Assembly: GCA_021777285.1 (NCBI GenBank) | Contig: JAJYDR010000004.1 | Span: 1 to 64,000, forward strand | DNA: 64,000 bases | Reading direction: 5' to 3' | DNA from: Actinomycetes bacterium | GTDB lineage: Bacteria; Actinomycetota; Acidimicrobiia; Acidimicrobiales; RAAP-2 | Part shown: positions 9,598-18,401 of the stretch, in pieces | Position numbering within the stretch: position 1 is the first letter of the stretch | Layout: each line of letters opens with the position of its first letter | Position numbers and translations under genes: made by a program | The notes under the pieces: model-generated | The model's database searches: none | What the model was told of the DNA's origin: nothing | What the model saw: the letters and a program-made list of their open reading frames with translations, nothing else

Positions 9598-11062
9598 CGT
9601 AGTCGACGATCGTGCGCAGTCCGAAGGCCGTCCCGCCCTGGTTGACGTAGCCCCTCGCCGCCTCCGAGCGGCCCGGACCGGCGATGTCGAAGTGGACCCA
9701 CGGGCGACCATCGGTGAAGCGGCGAAGAAAGAGCGCTGCGACGACCGAGCCAGCGACCCCGACCTTGCCGATGTTCTTCATATCGGCGACGTCCGATTCG
9801 AGCTGGGGGGCGTAGGAGTCAGTGAGTGGCATGCGCCACAACTGCTCGCCCGTTCGCGCCCCCGCGGCGAGCACCCCGGCGGCCACGTCGTCATCCGAGG
9901 CGTAGACCGCGGCGACCTCGTCGCCGAGCGCGACGCGCTGGGCGCCGGTGAGTGTCGCGATGTCGATGATCACGTCGGGCTTCGCTTCGGCCGCGAGACT
10001 GAGCGCGTCGGCGAGAATTAGTCGACCTTCCGCGTCGGTGTTGAGCACTTCAACGGTCAGGCCGTTGCGGATCGACAGCACGTCGCCGGGCTTGATCGCC
10101 TTGTCACCCGTGAGGTTCTCGGTCATCGGGGCGATGGCGGTGATCCGGACGCGCGCGCCGATCTCGCTCAGCGCCGAGAGGGCGGCGAGGACGATCGCCG
10201 CGCCCGACATGTCGGTCTTCTGGCCGATCATCGATGCCGCGGGCTTGAGTGACAGTCCACCGGAGTCGAACGTGACGCCCTTGCCGACCAGCGCGACGTG
10301 GGGCAAGGTGGCACCGGGTTCGGGGTCGTAGGTGGCGAGCACGAGCCGCGTGGGCTCGGCCGAACCTCGTCCGACCCCGAGCAGACCGCCGAGGCCCTCG
10401 GCGCGAATGCGCGATTCGGTCCAGGCTTCGATGGCGACCCGCGGGTGACGACTCAGCCGCTCGATCACGCGGCTGGCGAGTTCGCGGGGCGGCAGGTCGC
10501 CCGCCGGGGTGTTGATCAATCGCCTCGCCCAGTTCACCGCATCAGCGACGAGCGACCCGCGACGAGCGCCGTCGACCACCGCGTCGTGGGTGGCCACCGT
10601 CGGCAGCGGCGACGCCAGTGCCGCCAGGTCGAAGGGCCGCGCCGCGTCGTTCTTGTAGTCAAAGGACGCGAGGATGGCCCCTTCGGCGACGGCCTGTGCG
10701 ACCACGCGACTGTCGGCGAGCCCGTCGACGGGGAGCAGGAAGCCCGCCGCGTCCTCGTCGGCCAACCGCACCCCGGCCGCCGCGGCCGCCCGATAGCCCT
10801 CGGGGTCACCCGCGCCTACTGACACCAGCGCCACGGTGACCTGCTGGAAGCCCCGCAGCACGACGCTGCTTCCCGCGTCGCTCGTGAGTCCGTGTCGGCG
10901 ACACCATGTCTCGTCGAGTCGCGGCGCGAGTTCGACCGCTCCGATCGTCCTGGGAACTGCGGCGTCGAGCGTGACGGCGCCGTCGCGAACGAGTACCGGC
11001 ACGATCACGGTCTCGCGCGCGAGCGCGTCGGCCATCGAGACGACGTGGACACTACGGGACAT
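9575..11062 (-). CDS. pepA: Cytosol (leucyl) aminopeptidase, M17 family
   Basis: The 495-residue protein removes N-terminal amino acids from peptides using two metal ions, normally as a hexamer. The N-terminal macro-like domain (about 1-165) is followed by the catalytic domain. The latter shows VGKGVTFDSGGLSLKPA, the metal loop TDMSGAA, and the M17 signature NTDAEGRLILADAL. The ATG at 11062 has GAGGAGG 4-5 nt upstream, overlapping the stop of the preceding cobalamin adenosyltransferase; a TTG one codon earlier is too close to that site. The two genes therefore form an operon, though their functions are unrelated. Its 3' end overlaps the convergent nitroreductase gene by 23 bp. In E. coli PepA also binds DNA, but nothing here shows that role. 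Confidence 0.95.
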   Translation of the reverse strand: MSRSVHVVSMADALARETVIVPVLVRDGAVTLDAAVPRTIGAVELAPRLDETWCRRHGLTSDAGSSVVLRGFQQVTVALVSVGAGDPEGYRAAAAAGVRLADEDAAGFLLPVDGLADSRVVAQAVAEGAILASFDYKNDAARPFDLAALASPLPTVATHDAVVDGARRGSLVADAVNWARRLINTPAGDLPPRELASRVIERLSRHPRVAIEAWTESRIRAEGLGGLLGVGRGSAEPTRLVLATYDPEPGATLPHVALVGKGVTFDSGGLSLKPAASMIGQKTDMSGAAIVLAALSALSEIGARVRITAIAPMTENLTGDKAIKPGDVLSIRNGLTVEVLNTDAEGRLILADALSLAAEAKPDVIIDIATLTGAQRVALGDEVAAVYASDDDVAAGVLAAGARTGEQLWRMPLTDSYAPQLESDVADMKNIGKVGVAGSVVAALFLRRFTDGRPWVHFDIAGPGRSEAARGYVNQGGTAFGLRTIVDYVTGFARD

Positions 11063-11071
11063 CAATCCTCC

Positions 11072-11611
11072 TCAATGAGAACGGGCCGTACGGTGACTCG
11101 GTCCCTCCGCCCAGCGGGCCATGGTCCACACGAGATCACTCAATCGGTTCAGATACGCCACGACGTGGCTGTCGGCCATGGGATAGTTCACGGCCGTGCG
11201 CTCGGCCCGTCGAACGACCGTGCGCGCGACGTCCAGTGCGGCCGACGCCTGATTCTCGCCGGGAACCACGAACTCGCCGGGCATCGGCGTTTCCGCCGAC
11301 AGCTCATCGATCTCGCGTTCGAGCCGCGACACCATGGCGGGCGTGACCAGTGACTTCTCCGCGACCAGCTTGTGGCGATTCTCGGGCATCGTCGCCACCT
11401 CGGCCATGAGCACCCACAGGTCACGCTCGAGCGTGACGAGCAACTCGTTCAGGCGGCTGCCCGACTCGCTCAGCGACCGCGCCCAGCCAAGGGCGGCCTG
11501 GGCCTCGTCGACCGCGCCGTTGACTTCGATCTGCTGGGAGCTCTTGGCGACGCGACCGCCGAAGTACAGTCCGGTGGTCCCGTCGTCGCCACCGCGGGTG
11601 TAAATCTTCAC
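11072..11611 (-). CDS. ATP:cob(I)alamin adenosyltransferase, PduO type
   Basis: The 179-residue enzyme transfers the adenosyl group of ATP to cob(I)alamin, making adenosylcobalamin, the cofactor of methylmalonyl-CoA mutase. The signature MKIYTRGGDDGTTGLYFGG (the TRxGDxGxTxL motif with the ATP-binding loop) opens the protein. It ends with ARTVVRRAERTAVNY and AYLNRLSDLVW, both typical of PduO/MMAB. Homologues act as cytoplasmic trimers. The GTG start at 11611 has TACGCT exactly 6 nt upstream and no Shine-Dalgarno, so the message is probably leaderless. pepA follows 9 nt downstream. It diverges from metH by 47 bp, and its product serves the mutase encoded 4 kb away. Confidence 0.94.
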   Translation of the reverse strand: MKIYTRGGDDGTTGLYFGGRVAKSSQQIEVNGAVDEAQAALGWARSLSESGSRLNELLVTLERDLWVLMAEVATMPENRHKLVAEKSLVTPAMVSRLEREIDELSAETPMPGEFVVPGENQASAALDVARTVVRRAERTAVNYPMADSHVVAYLNRLSDLVWTMARWAEGPSHRTARSH

Positions 11612-11617
11612 GAATTC

Positions 11618-11623
11618 AGCGTA
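11618..11623 (-). promoter_or_regulatory. -10 hexamer TACGCT, leaderless promoter of the adenosyltransferase-pepA operon
   Basis: TACGCT is separated by 6 nt (GAATTC) from the GTG at 11611. This is the spacing expected between a -10 box and a transcription start at the start codon. Confidence 0.55.
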
Positions 11624-11643
11624 GTGAACGAATGCACCACCGG

Positions 11644-11649
11644 TAGCCT
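11644..11649 (+). promoter_or_regulatory. -10 hexamer TAGCCT for metH
   Basis: TAGCCT lies 9 nt before the ATG at 11659. The short gap leaves no room for a leader with a Shine-Dalgarno or a cobalamin riboswitch. The leader would be 0-3 nt. Confidence 0.45.
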
Positions 11650-11658
11650 GGCCACTGC

Positions 11659-14600
11659 ATGGACCTGATCATCCCCTACGCCAAACCCGCCGCGGACAAC
11701 GCGTACCTGCGAGCCCTCGCCGATCGAGTTCTCATCTTCGACGGGGCGACCGGCACCAACCTCCAGCTGCAGAACCTTACGGCTGACGACTTCGGTGGCG
11801 AGGCCTTCGAGGGGTGCAACGAGATCCTGACGATTACCAAGCCCGAGGCCATCGAGCGGCTCCACCGCTCGTTCCTGGACGTCGGCGTGGACGTGATCGA
11901 GACCGACTCCTTCGGCTCGTTCTCGACGGTGCTCGCCGAGTACGGGATCGCCGAACGCGCCCACGAGCTGGCCATCGCCTCGGCCACCATCGCCCGGCGC
12001 ACGGCCGACAGCTACGCCAGCCCCGGCTCGCCCCGCTTCGTCGCCGGCTCGATCGGCCCGGGTACGAAGTTCCCCACCCTCGGCCAGATCAGGTACGACG
12101 AACTGGTCGCCAGTTACGAGGAGCTCGCCTACGGTCTGCTCGAGGGGGGCGTCGACCTCCTGCTCGTCGAGACGATGTTCGACCTGCTCGCCGGCAAGGC
12201 GGCCATCGCCGCCTGCCACCGCGCCATGGCCCGACACGGCCGGATCGTGCCGATCCAGGCCCAGGTGACCATCGAGCTGACCGGGCGCATGCTCCCGGGC
12301 ACCGAGATCGGCGCGGCGATCACCGCGCTCGCGCCACTTGGCGTCGACGTCATCGGCATCAACTGCGCGACCGGTCCGGTCGAGATGTACGAGCCGCTGC
12401 GCCAGCTCGCCGAGACCGCGCCGATGCCCGTCTCCTGCCTGCCCAACGCCGGATTGCCGAGCGTCGTCGACGGCGCGATGCACTACGACCTCTCGCCCGA
12501 GGCGCTCGCCGAGCACCACGCGCGCTTCGTCACCGAATACGGGATCAACGCGGTGGGCGGATGCTGCGGCACGACGCCCGAGCACCTCGCCCACGTCGTG
12601 AACGCCATTCGACCGCTCGAGCGTCGCCACCGCGAGCCGGTGCTCGAACCGGGCGTCGCCTCGATCTACTCCGCCACCCCGTACCAACAGGATCGGTCGG
12701 TGCTGCTCGTGGGCGAGCGGACCAACGCCAACGGATCCAAGAAGTTCCGCGACGCGATGCTCGCGGGCGACTGGGAGACCTGCGTCACCATCGGCCGCGA
12801 CCAGATCCGCGAGGGCGCCCACGTGCTCGACGTCTGCGTCGATTACACCGGCGCCGACGGCGTGGCCGACATGGCCGAGGTGATGAGCCGGTTCGCCACG
12901 CAGTCCTCGGTGCCCATCATGGTCGACACGACCGAGACCGCCGTGGCGCGCGAGGCGCTGACCTGGCTCGGCGGCAAGGCAATTCTCAACTCGGTCAACC
13001 TCGAGGAGGGCGACGGGCCCGGCACGCGACTCGACGGGTTTCTCGGCCTCGCCGCCGAGTTCGGCGCCGCCGTCGTGGCCACCTGCATCGACCAGGAGGG
13101 CCAGGCCCGCACGGCCGACTGGAAGGTTCGCGCGGCCCGGGCCATCACCGACCTCGCGGTTTCGCGCTACGGGCTCGACGCGCACGACATCTTCATCGAC
13201 CCCCTCGCCCTGCCGCTGTCGACCGGCATGATCGAGTCGCGCCGCGACGGCATCGAGACCATCGACGCGATTCGCCGGATCAAGGACGAGTTGCCCGGCG
13301 TGCGCACGATCCTCGGGTTGTCGAACATCTCCTTCGGGCTGAATCCCGCCGCCCGGCAGGTGCTCAACAGCGTGTTCCTCCACGAGTGCGCCCAGGCCGG
13401 CCTCGACGCCGCGATCGTGCACGCGTCCAAGATCCTGCCCCTCGCGCGGATCGACGACGACGCTCGCCAGATCTGCCTCGACCTCATCTACGACCGGCGC
13501 ACCGACGACTACGACCCGCTCACCGCGCTGCTCGCGGTCTTTGACGGCTCGAAGGCGACCGACACCGCCAAGAGCCCGCTGGACGATCTCGAACTGAACG
13601 AGCGGCTCCGTCGGCGCATCGTCGATGGCGCGCGTGCCGGTCTCGAGGCCGACCTCGACCAGGCACTCGCCGAGGGCCAGTCGCCGCTCGCGATCGTCAA
13701 CGACATCCTCCTCGACGGGATGCGCGAAGTGGGCGAACTCTTCGCCACGGGCGAGATGCAGCTACCCTTCGTACTCCAAAGCGCCGAGACCATGAAGGCC
13801 GCGGTGTCGCACCTCGAGCCCCACATGGAAAAGAGCGACCAGGGCGGCCGCGGCCGCGTCGTGCTCGCCACGGTCAAGGGCGACGTGCACGACATCGGCA
13901 AGAACCTGGTCGACATCATCCTCACCAACAACGGCTACGAGGTCATCAACCTGGGCATCAAGGTCGGGATCAACGAGATGCTCCAGGCGGTGGACGAGCA
14001 CCACGCCGACGCACTCGGCATGAGCGGCCTGCTGGTCAAGTCGACGCTCATCATGCGCGAGAACCTCGAGCTGATGAACGAGCGCGGGATGGCCACGGTG
14101 CCGGTCCTGCTCGGCGGCGCGGCGCTGACGCGCACGTACGTCGAGCGCGACCTGCGCGGGGTCTACCAGGGCCGCGTCTTCTACGGCAAGGACGCCTTCG
14201 AGGGCCTGCGCGTGCTCGACCGGCTCGGCGAGATCCGTAAGAACAACGAGGAGGACCTCGACTTCGGACGCGAGCTCTCGACGCGCAAGGTCAACCGGCG
14301 AATCCCGACCGATACGACGACGGTCCGCGAGGACCTGCCAGCACGCAGTCCATCGGTCGCGCTCGACAACCCGCTCTTCGCGCCGCCGTTCCTCGGCGCT
14401 CGCGTGGCCAAGGGGATCGCCATCGACGAGATCAGCGAGTACCTCAACCTCACCGCGCTGTTTCGAAACCAGTGGGGCTTTCGCCCCGAGAACGGCGAAG
14501 GGGACCCCGCGTTCAAGGAGCGGGTCCGCGCGACGTTGCGCGAGCAGCTCGCGATCGTAAAGCGCGACGACCTGCTCGTGCCCCAGGTGGTCTGGGGCCA

Positions 14601-15159
14601 CTTCCCCGCCGCCGCGGACGGCAATGACCTGGTGATCTTCACCGACGACACCCGTGCCACGGAGGCGACGCGCTTCAACTTCCCTCGACAGGACCACGAT
14701 CCCTACCTCTGCATCGCCGACTTCTTTCGCCCCGTGGACAGTCCGGACCGTGACTACGCGAGCTTCATGCTGGTGACGATGGGTCCGCGGGTGTCCGAGC
14801 GCACCCAGGCGCTCTTCAGCGAGAACCGCTACACCGAGTACCTGCTCCTGCACGGCCTCGGGGTCGAGATGGCCGAGGCGCTCGCTGAACTCTGGCACCG
14901 GCGCATCCGCGAGGAGCTGGGCTTTGCCGACGAGGACGGACCGAGCCTCGCGGGTCTGTTCCGTCAGCAGTACCGAGGCGGGCGCTACTCGTGGGGCTAC
15001 CCGGCGTGCCCCGACCTGACCGAGAACGCGAAGGTCGCCAAGCTGCTCGGCGCGGATCGCATCGGCGTCGAAGTCTCCGAGGGCTACCAGCTGCACCCCG
15101 AGCAGACGACGGACGCCATCATCTGCCACCACCCGTCGGCCAAGTACTTCATCGCCTGA
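11659..15159 (+). CDS. metH: Cobalamin-dependent methionine synthase
   Basis: The 1166-residue protein carries out methyl transfer from methyltetrahydrofolate to homocysteine through methylcobalamin. All modules are present in order. The homocysteine/zinc domain (about 1-325) has Cys236 in INCATGP and Cys302-Cys303 in GGCCGTTP. The pterin domain (about 345-610) has VGERTNANGSKKF. The cobalamin cap and binding domains (about 630-890) have DVHDIGKNLV with cobalt ligand His744. The SAM reactivation domain (about 910-1160) has RYSWGYPACPDL. Length and order match canonical MetH. It is likely transcribed without a leader from TAGCCT. It diverges from the adenosyltransferase gene; both handle cobalamin. 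No B12 riboswitch fits upstream. Confidence 0.97.
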   Translation: MDLIIPYAKPAADNAYLRALADRVLIFDGATGTNLQLQNLTADDFGGEAFEGCNEILTITKPEAIERLHRSFLDVGVDVIETDSFGSFSTVLAEYGIAERAHELAIASATIARRTADSYASPGSPRFVAGSIGPGTKFPTLGQIRYDELVASYEELAYGLLEGGVDLLLVETMFDLLAGKAAIAACHRAMARHGRIVPIQAQVTIELTGRMLPGTEIGAAITALAPLGVDVIGINCATGPVEMYEPLRQLAETAPMPVSCLPNAGLPSVVDGAMHYDLSPEALAEHHARFVTEYGINAVGGCCGTTPEHLAHVVNAIRPLERRHREPVLEPGVASIYSATPYQQDRSVLLVGERTNANGSKKFRDAMLAGDWETCVTIGRDQIREGAHVLDVCVDYTGADGVADMAEVMSRFATQSSVPIMVDTTETAVAREALTWLGGKAILNSVNLEEGDGPGTRLDGFLGLAAEFGAAVVATCIDQEGQARTADWKVRAARAITDLAVSRYGLDAHDIFIDPLALPLSTGMIESRRDGIETIDAIRRIKDELPGVRTILGLSNISFGLNPAARQVLNSVFLHECAQAGLDAAIVHASKILPLARIDDDARQICLDLIYDRRTDDYDPLTALLAVFDGSKATDTAKSPLDDLELNERLRRRIVDGARAGLEADLDQALAEGQSPLAIVNDILLDGMREVGELFATGEMQLPFVLQSAETMKAAVSHLEPHMEKSDQGGRGRVVLATVKGDVHDIGKNLVDIILTNNGYEVINLGIKVGINEMLQAVDEHHADALGMSGLLVKSTLIMRENLELMNERGMATVPVLLGGAALTRTYVERDLRGVYQGRVFYGKDAFEGLRVLDRLGEIRKNNEEDLDFGRELSTRKVNRRIPTDTTTVREDLPARSPSVALDNPLFAPPFLGARVAKGIAIDEISEYLNLTALFRNQWGFRPENGEGDPAFKERVRATLREQLAIVKRDDLLVPQVVWGHFPAAADGNDLVIFTDDTRATEATRFNFPRQDHDPYLCIADFFRPVDSPDRDYASFMLVTMGPRVSERTQALFSENRYTEYLLLHGLGVEMAEALAELWHRRIREELGFADEDGPSLAGLFRQQYRGGRYSWGYPACPDLTENAKVAKLLGADRIGVEVSEGYQLHPEQTTDAIICHHPSAKYFIA

Positions 15160-15191
15160 CGGGGCGACTGGGATGCGCGAGGGCGCCAACC

Positions 15192-15197
15192 TAGACT
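15192..15197 (+). promoter_or_regulatory. -10 hexamer TAGACT, leaderless promoter
   Basis: TAGACT ends 6 nt before the GTG at 15204 of the Tat-exported protein. No ribosome-binding site lies in between. Confidence 0.55.
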
Positions 15198-15203
15198 TTC
15201 AGG

Positions 15204-16736
15204 GTGGCGCACGGACCCTCCCGGCGTGACGTCCTGCGCGGCATTGGCGTGCTCGCTGGCACGATCGCGATGACGTCGTCGCTCGGCGCCGCGGCGATCG
15301 ACGCGGCGGCGCCTGGCGCTCCAACCACCGAGTGGGTTCGCCGCGAGAACGTCCGGCCCGGTGACGGGACGTGGCTGCGCGGCGTCGCGGCCCCCGCCGG
15401 CGAGCTCGAGGGCTACGCCAACGCGACGAGCATCAACCTCGGCGGGGCGATCACCTTCTTCGTGAGCACGACGTCGCCCACGTACTCGATCTCGGTCTTT
15501 CGCATGGGCTACTACCAGGGCCTCGGAGCACGGCTCATCGAGACTCGGCCGAACCTGGCCGGCTTCGCCCGCGCGATCCCCCAGCCCGACGAGTACGGAA
15601 CCGTGGACTGCCAGTGGCCGGCGTCCTTCCGGGTCGTCACCGACGTTCGCTACCTGCCGGGCCAGTACCTCGTGCGACTCGAGAACGCCCAGCACCAATT
15701 CCGCTTCGTCCCCTTCCTCGTGCGAGACGACTCGTCCACGGCGGCCTTCGTCTACATGAGCGCGGTCACGACCTGGCAGGCCTACAACACCTGGGGCGGC
15801 TTCAGCCTCTACCGCCAGGCAACCCAGGTGGGCAGCGTCACGGTGAGCAACGCGAATCGCGCCGTGCGGGTCTCGTTCAACCGGCCCTACGACCGGGCCT
15901 TCGCCAACGGCGCGGCTGATTTCGTCGGCAACGAGTTTCCCCTCCTCTTCCTCGCCGAACAGCTGGGGCTCGACCTGGCGTACTGGACCGACATCGACCT
16001 GCACCAGCGCGGGGCGAGCCTGACCCGCCACCGCGCCCTGCTCTCACTCGGCCACGACGAGTACTACTCGCCCGCCATGCGCTCGGCCGTGGTCAACGGG
16101 GTCGACCACGGCGTCAACGTGGCGTTCTTCGGCGCGAACTTCTGCTACCGCAAGATCCGCTTCGAGCCGGGTGTCAACGGCGCCGACCGGTTGATGATCA
16201 ACTACCGCTCGACAGCCGACCCGATCACCGCGACCAATCCGTCGCTCGCCACCGTGAACTGGAGCCAGTACCCGTCCGACACGCCCGAGAGCACCTTCAC
16301 GGGCTCCATCTACGGCGGCGTTGACGGTACCGGATCGCTGACCGTCGTCGACGCGGCGTCGTGGTTCTGGCGCGGCACCGGAGTCCGTGACGGCAGCGTG
16401 CTCGCCGGCGCGCTCGGCGGTGAGTTCAACCACTACGACCCGGCCACGACCAACCCGCCGAACGTGCAGATCCTCGCCCACTCCTACGTCGGCGGCGGCA
16501 TCGGCGACGCCACCTACGTCGCTGAGCGCGGACAGGGCGGCGTCTTCGCGAGCGGGACCGGCCACTGGGTCTTCGATCTGTCCGACGCGCCGAAGCTGGG
16601 CGACTTCTGGGTGCCGGCGGCGATCCCCGGGGTCACCAACGTCATCAAGCGCGCGACGATGAACCTCTTCGCGTGCTTCGGTGCCGGACCGGCGGGTGAC
16701 TCGACGCCCTCGGTCGCCAACACCAGTCAGTACTAG
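15204..16736 (+). CDS. Secreted protein related to N,N-dimethylformamidase large subunit
   Basis: The 510-residue protein starts with a twin-arginine type signal (SRRDVLRGIG, then a hydrophobic stretch to about residue 30), so export by Tat is likely. The mature part resembles the C-terminal domain of the large (beta) subunit of N,N-dimethylformamidase, seen in YSISVFRMGYYQGLGARL, VYMSAVTTWQAYNTWGG, SLGHDEYYSPAMRSAV and NVAFFGANFCYRKIRF. That family is widespread in Actinobacteria, mostly with unknown substrates. The enzyme proper needs iron and a small subunit; no small subunit gene is nearby. I therefore call it a family member rather than a formamidase. GTG at 15204 follows TAGACT by 6 nt. 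It ends facing the lipoate block with a small hairpin between. Confidence 0.75.
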   Translation: MAHGPSRRDVLRGIGVLAGTIAMTSSLGAAAIDAAAPGAPTTEWVRRENVRPGDGTWLRGVAAPAGELEGYANATSINLGGAITFFVSTTSPTYSISVFRMGYYQGLGARLIETRPNLAGFARAIPQPDEYGTVDCQWPASFRVVTDVRYLPGQYLVRLENAQHQFRFVPFLVRDDSSTAAFVYMSAVTTWQAYNTWGGFSLYRQATQVGSVTVSNANRAVRVSFNRPYDRAFANGAADFVGNEFPLLFLAEQLGLDLAYWTDIDLHQRGASLTRHRALLSLGHDEYYSPAMRSAVVNGVDHGVNVAFFGANFCYRKIRFEPGVNGADRLMINYRSTADPITATNPSLATVNWSQYPSDTPESTFTGSIYGGVDGTGSLTVVDAASWFWRGTGVRDGSVLAGALGGEFNHYDPATTNPPNVQILAHSYVGGGIGDATYVAERGQGGVFASGTGHWVFDLSDAPKLGDFWVPAAIPGVTNVIKRATMNLFACFGAGPAGDSTPSVANTSQY

Positions 16737-16743
16737 CGAGGCC

Positions 16744-16758
16744 GGTCGCGCCGCGACC
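16744..16758. terminator. Candidate bidirectional hairpin between convergent genes
   Basis: A perfect 6-bp stem (GGTCGC/GCGACC) with a 3-nt loop sits just after the stop of the Tat-exported protein and before the convergent lipBA stop. There is no T-run, so it is a weak candidate terminator. Confidence 0.35.
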
Positions 16759-16775
16759 AGAGGCGATGCCTGGCG

Positions 16776-18401
16776 CTATCGCCGCGACGGCAGCGGCAGC
16801 GGGGTCGCCTCGCGCAGCGCCTCGCCCGCGTGGTAGCTCGAGCGCGTGAGCGGCGAGGACTGCACGTGGCCCAGGCCCAGACGTCGGCCCCGGCTCGCCA
16901 AGTCCTCGAACTCGGCCGGCTCCCACCAGCGCGCCACGGGCACGTGATCCGCCGTGGGCCGCACGTACTGGCCGATCGTCGCGATCGACACGCCGACCGC
17001 CGCCAGATCCGCCAGGGTCTCTTCGACTTCGTCAGCGGTCTCGCCGAGGCCGACCATCATGCCGGACTTGGTCGTGAGGCCCTGGGCGCCGGCGCGCGCG
17101 AGCACGGTCAAGGAGCGCAGGTAGCCCGCGCTCGGCCGGACGGCCCGTTGGAGCCGAGCGACCGTCTCAATGTTGTGGTTCACCACGTCGGGTCGGACGT
17201 CGAGGATCAATTGCAGGCTCTCGACGTCGCCCTTGAGGTCGCTGATCAGCACCTCCACGGTTGTCTGGGGCGATCGCTCGCGAATCGCCGTGACCGTGGC
17301 GGCGATCGCGCCGGCGCCGCCGTCGGCGAGGTCGTCGCGGGCCACGCACGTGATGACCGCGTGACTGAGCCCAAGGCGCACCACCGCTTCGGCGACGCGT
17401 TCGGGCTCGGTCGGATCCAGGGGCAGGGGCTTGCGCGTATCGATGAGGCAGAACCCGCAGGCCCTCGTGCACCGCTCGCCGTTCACCATGAAGGTCGCCG
17501 TGCCCGACGCCCAACACTCGTAGATATTCGGACAGCCCGCTTCCTCACAGACCGTCACCAGGCGCAGCCCGTCGGTCAGCTTGCGTAACGACTGATACTC
17601 CGCACCCATGTGCGCCTCGATGCGCAGCCACGACGGCTTGCGCGAGCGCAGCTCGACCCCGGCGTCGGGGTCAACGCCGGCCTTGCGCAGGCGGCGCAGC
17701 AGGGGCCGCTCCGACGAGGTGGTCGCGCCGCTGCGGTCAACCGCGGCGATCGAACCGCCCCCGCCGAAGGCCGTGTCGAGCGTCGCGCCAAGAAACTCTT
17801 CGACGTCACCGAAACTCGCCTCGAGACCGAGCGAGCGCATCGAGCCCACCGGCTTGTCGGGGATCCCGCATGGCACGATCGCGTCGAACGCCCGCAGGTC
17901 GACGTCCACGTTGAGCGCGACGCCGTGCAGCGTCCGACGAAACCCCGCGCGGTTGCGCTCGGTTCGCACGCCAACGGCCGCGATCTTGACCGGTCGCTCG
18001 TCGAGCCGGGCCCAGACGCCCGGGTAGCCCTCGAGGCGACCCACACGACCAAGGCGGCCCTCGGGGTCGAAGTGGCTCACCGTGGCGATGACCGCATCCT
18101 CTAAGCGACCCACGTGCTCGCGTCCCGCGGCCGGCCCGTCGTCCACTGTCACGATGGCCCACGCGACGACCTGGCCGGGCCCGTGATAGGTGACATCCCC
18201 GCCGCGATCGGCCTCGACGACGTCCGCGTCGAGACTGGACGGCGGAACGAGGAAGTGCTCGGGAACGGCACGGATGCCGAGCGTGTAGGTCGGCGGGTGC
18301 TCCATCACGAGCACGTAGTCGTCGGTCGCCTCCATCCACGCGCGCTGGAGGTCATTCGCCTCGCGGAAGCTGACCCGCCCCACGTGGCGGCGCCGCAGCA
18401 T
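16776..18401 (-). CDS. LipB-LipA fusion: octanoyltransferase plus lipoyl synthase
   Basis: The 541-residue chain contains both steps of lipoate assembly. Residues about 1-215 are LipB, which moves octanoyl from acyl carrier protein to the target lysine: GGDVTYHGPGQVVAW, the catalytic Lys in VKIAAVGVR, and catalytic Cys178 in VPCGIPDKPVGSM. After a linker rich in Arg, Ser and Thr comes LipA (about 245-541), a radical SAM enzyme that inserts two sulfurs. Its auxiliary cluster cysteines are 285, 290 and 296 (CX4CX5C), its radical SAM cysteines are 311, 315 and 318 (CX3CX2C), and it ends with RSSY at 520-523. No stop or frameshift separates the halves. The ATG abuts the stop of the E2 gene, whose lipoyl domain is a likely substrate. 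Confidence 0.95.
   Translation of the reverse strand: MLRRRHVGRVSFREANDLQRAWMEATDDYVLVMEHPPTYTLGIRAVPEHFLVPPSSLDADVVEADRGGDVTYHGPGQVVAWAIVTVDDGPAAGREHVGRLEDAVIATVSHFDPEGRLGRVGRLEGYPGVWARLDERPVKIAAVGVRTERNRAGFRRTLHGVALNVDVDLRAFDAIVPCGIPDKPVGSMRSLGLEASFGDVEEFLGATLDTAFGGGGSIAAVDRSGATTSSERPLLRRLRKAGVDPDAGVELRSRKPSWLRIEAHMGAEYQSLRKLTDGLRLVTVCEEAGCPNIYECWASGTATFMVNGERCTRACGFCLIDTRKPLPLDPTEPERVAEAVVRLGLSHAVITCVARDDLADGGAGAIAATVTAIRERSPQTTVEVLISDLKGDVESLQLILDVRPDVVNHNIETVARLQRAVRPSAGYLRSLTVLARAGAQGLTTKSGMMVGLGETADEVEETLADLAAVGVSIATIGQYVRPTADHVPVARWWEPAEFEDLASRGRRLGLGHVQSSPLTRSSYHAGEALREATPLPLPSRR

Noticed and set aside
11612..11658. Possible cobalamin riboswitch before metH
   Set aside because: The gap between the divergent starts is 47 bp and both have -10 boxes directly before the start codon; there is no room.
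11608..13422. Long open frame of 604 codons antisense to metH
   Set aside because: It lies opposite a complete metH, has a GC-driven composition (Asp, Gly, Arg, Ala, Val rich), and no homology, promoter or ribosome site.
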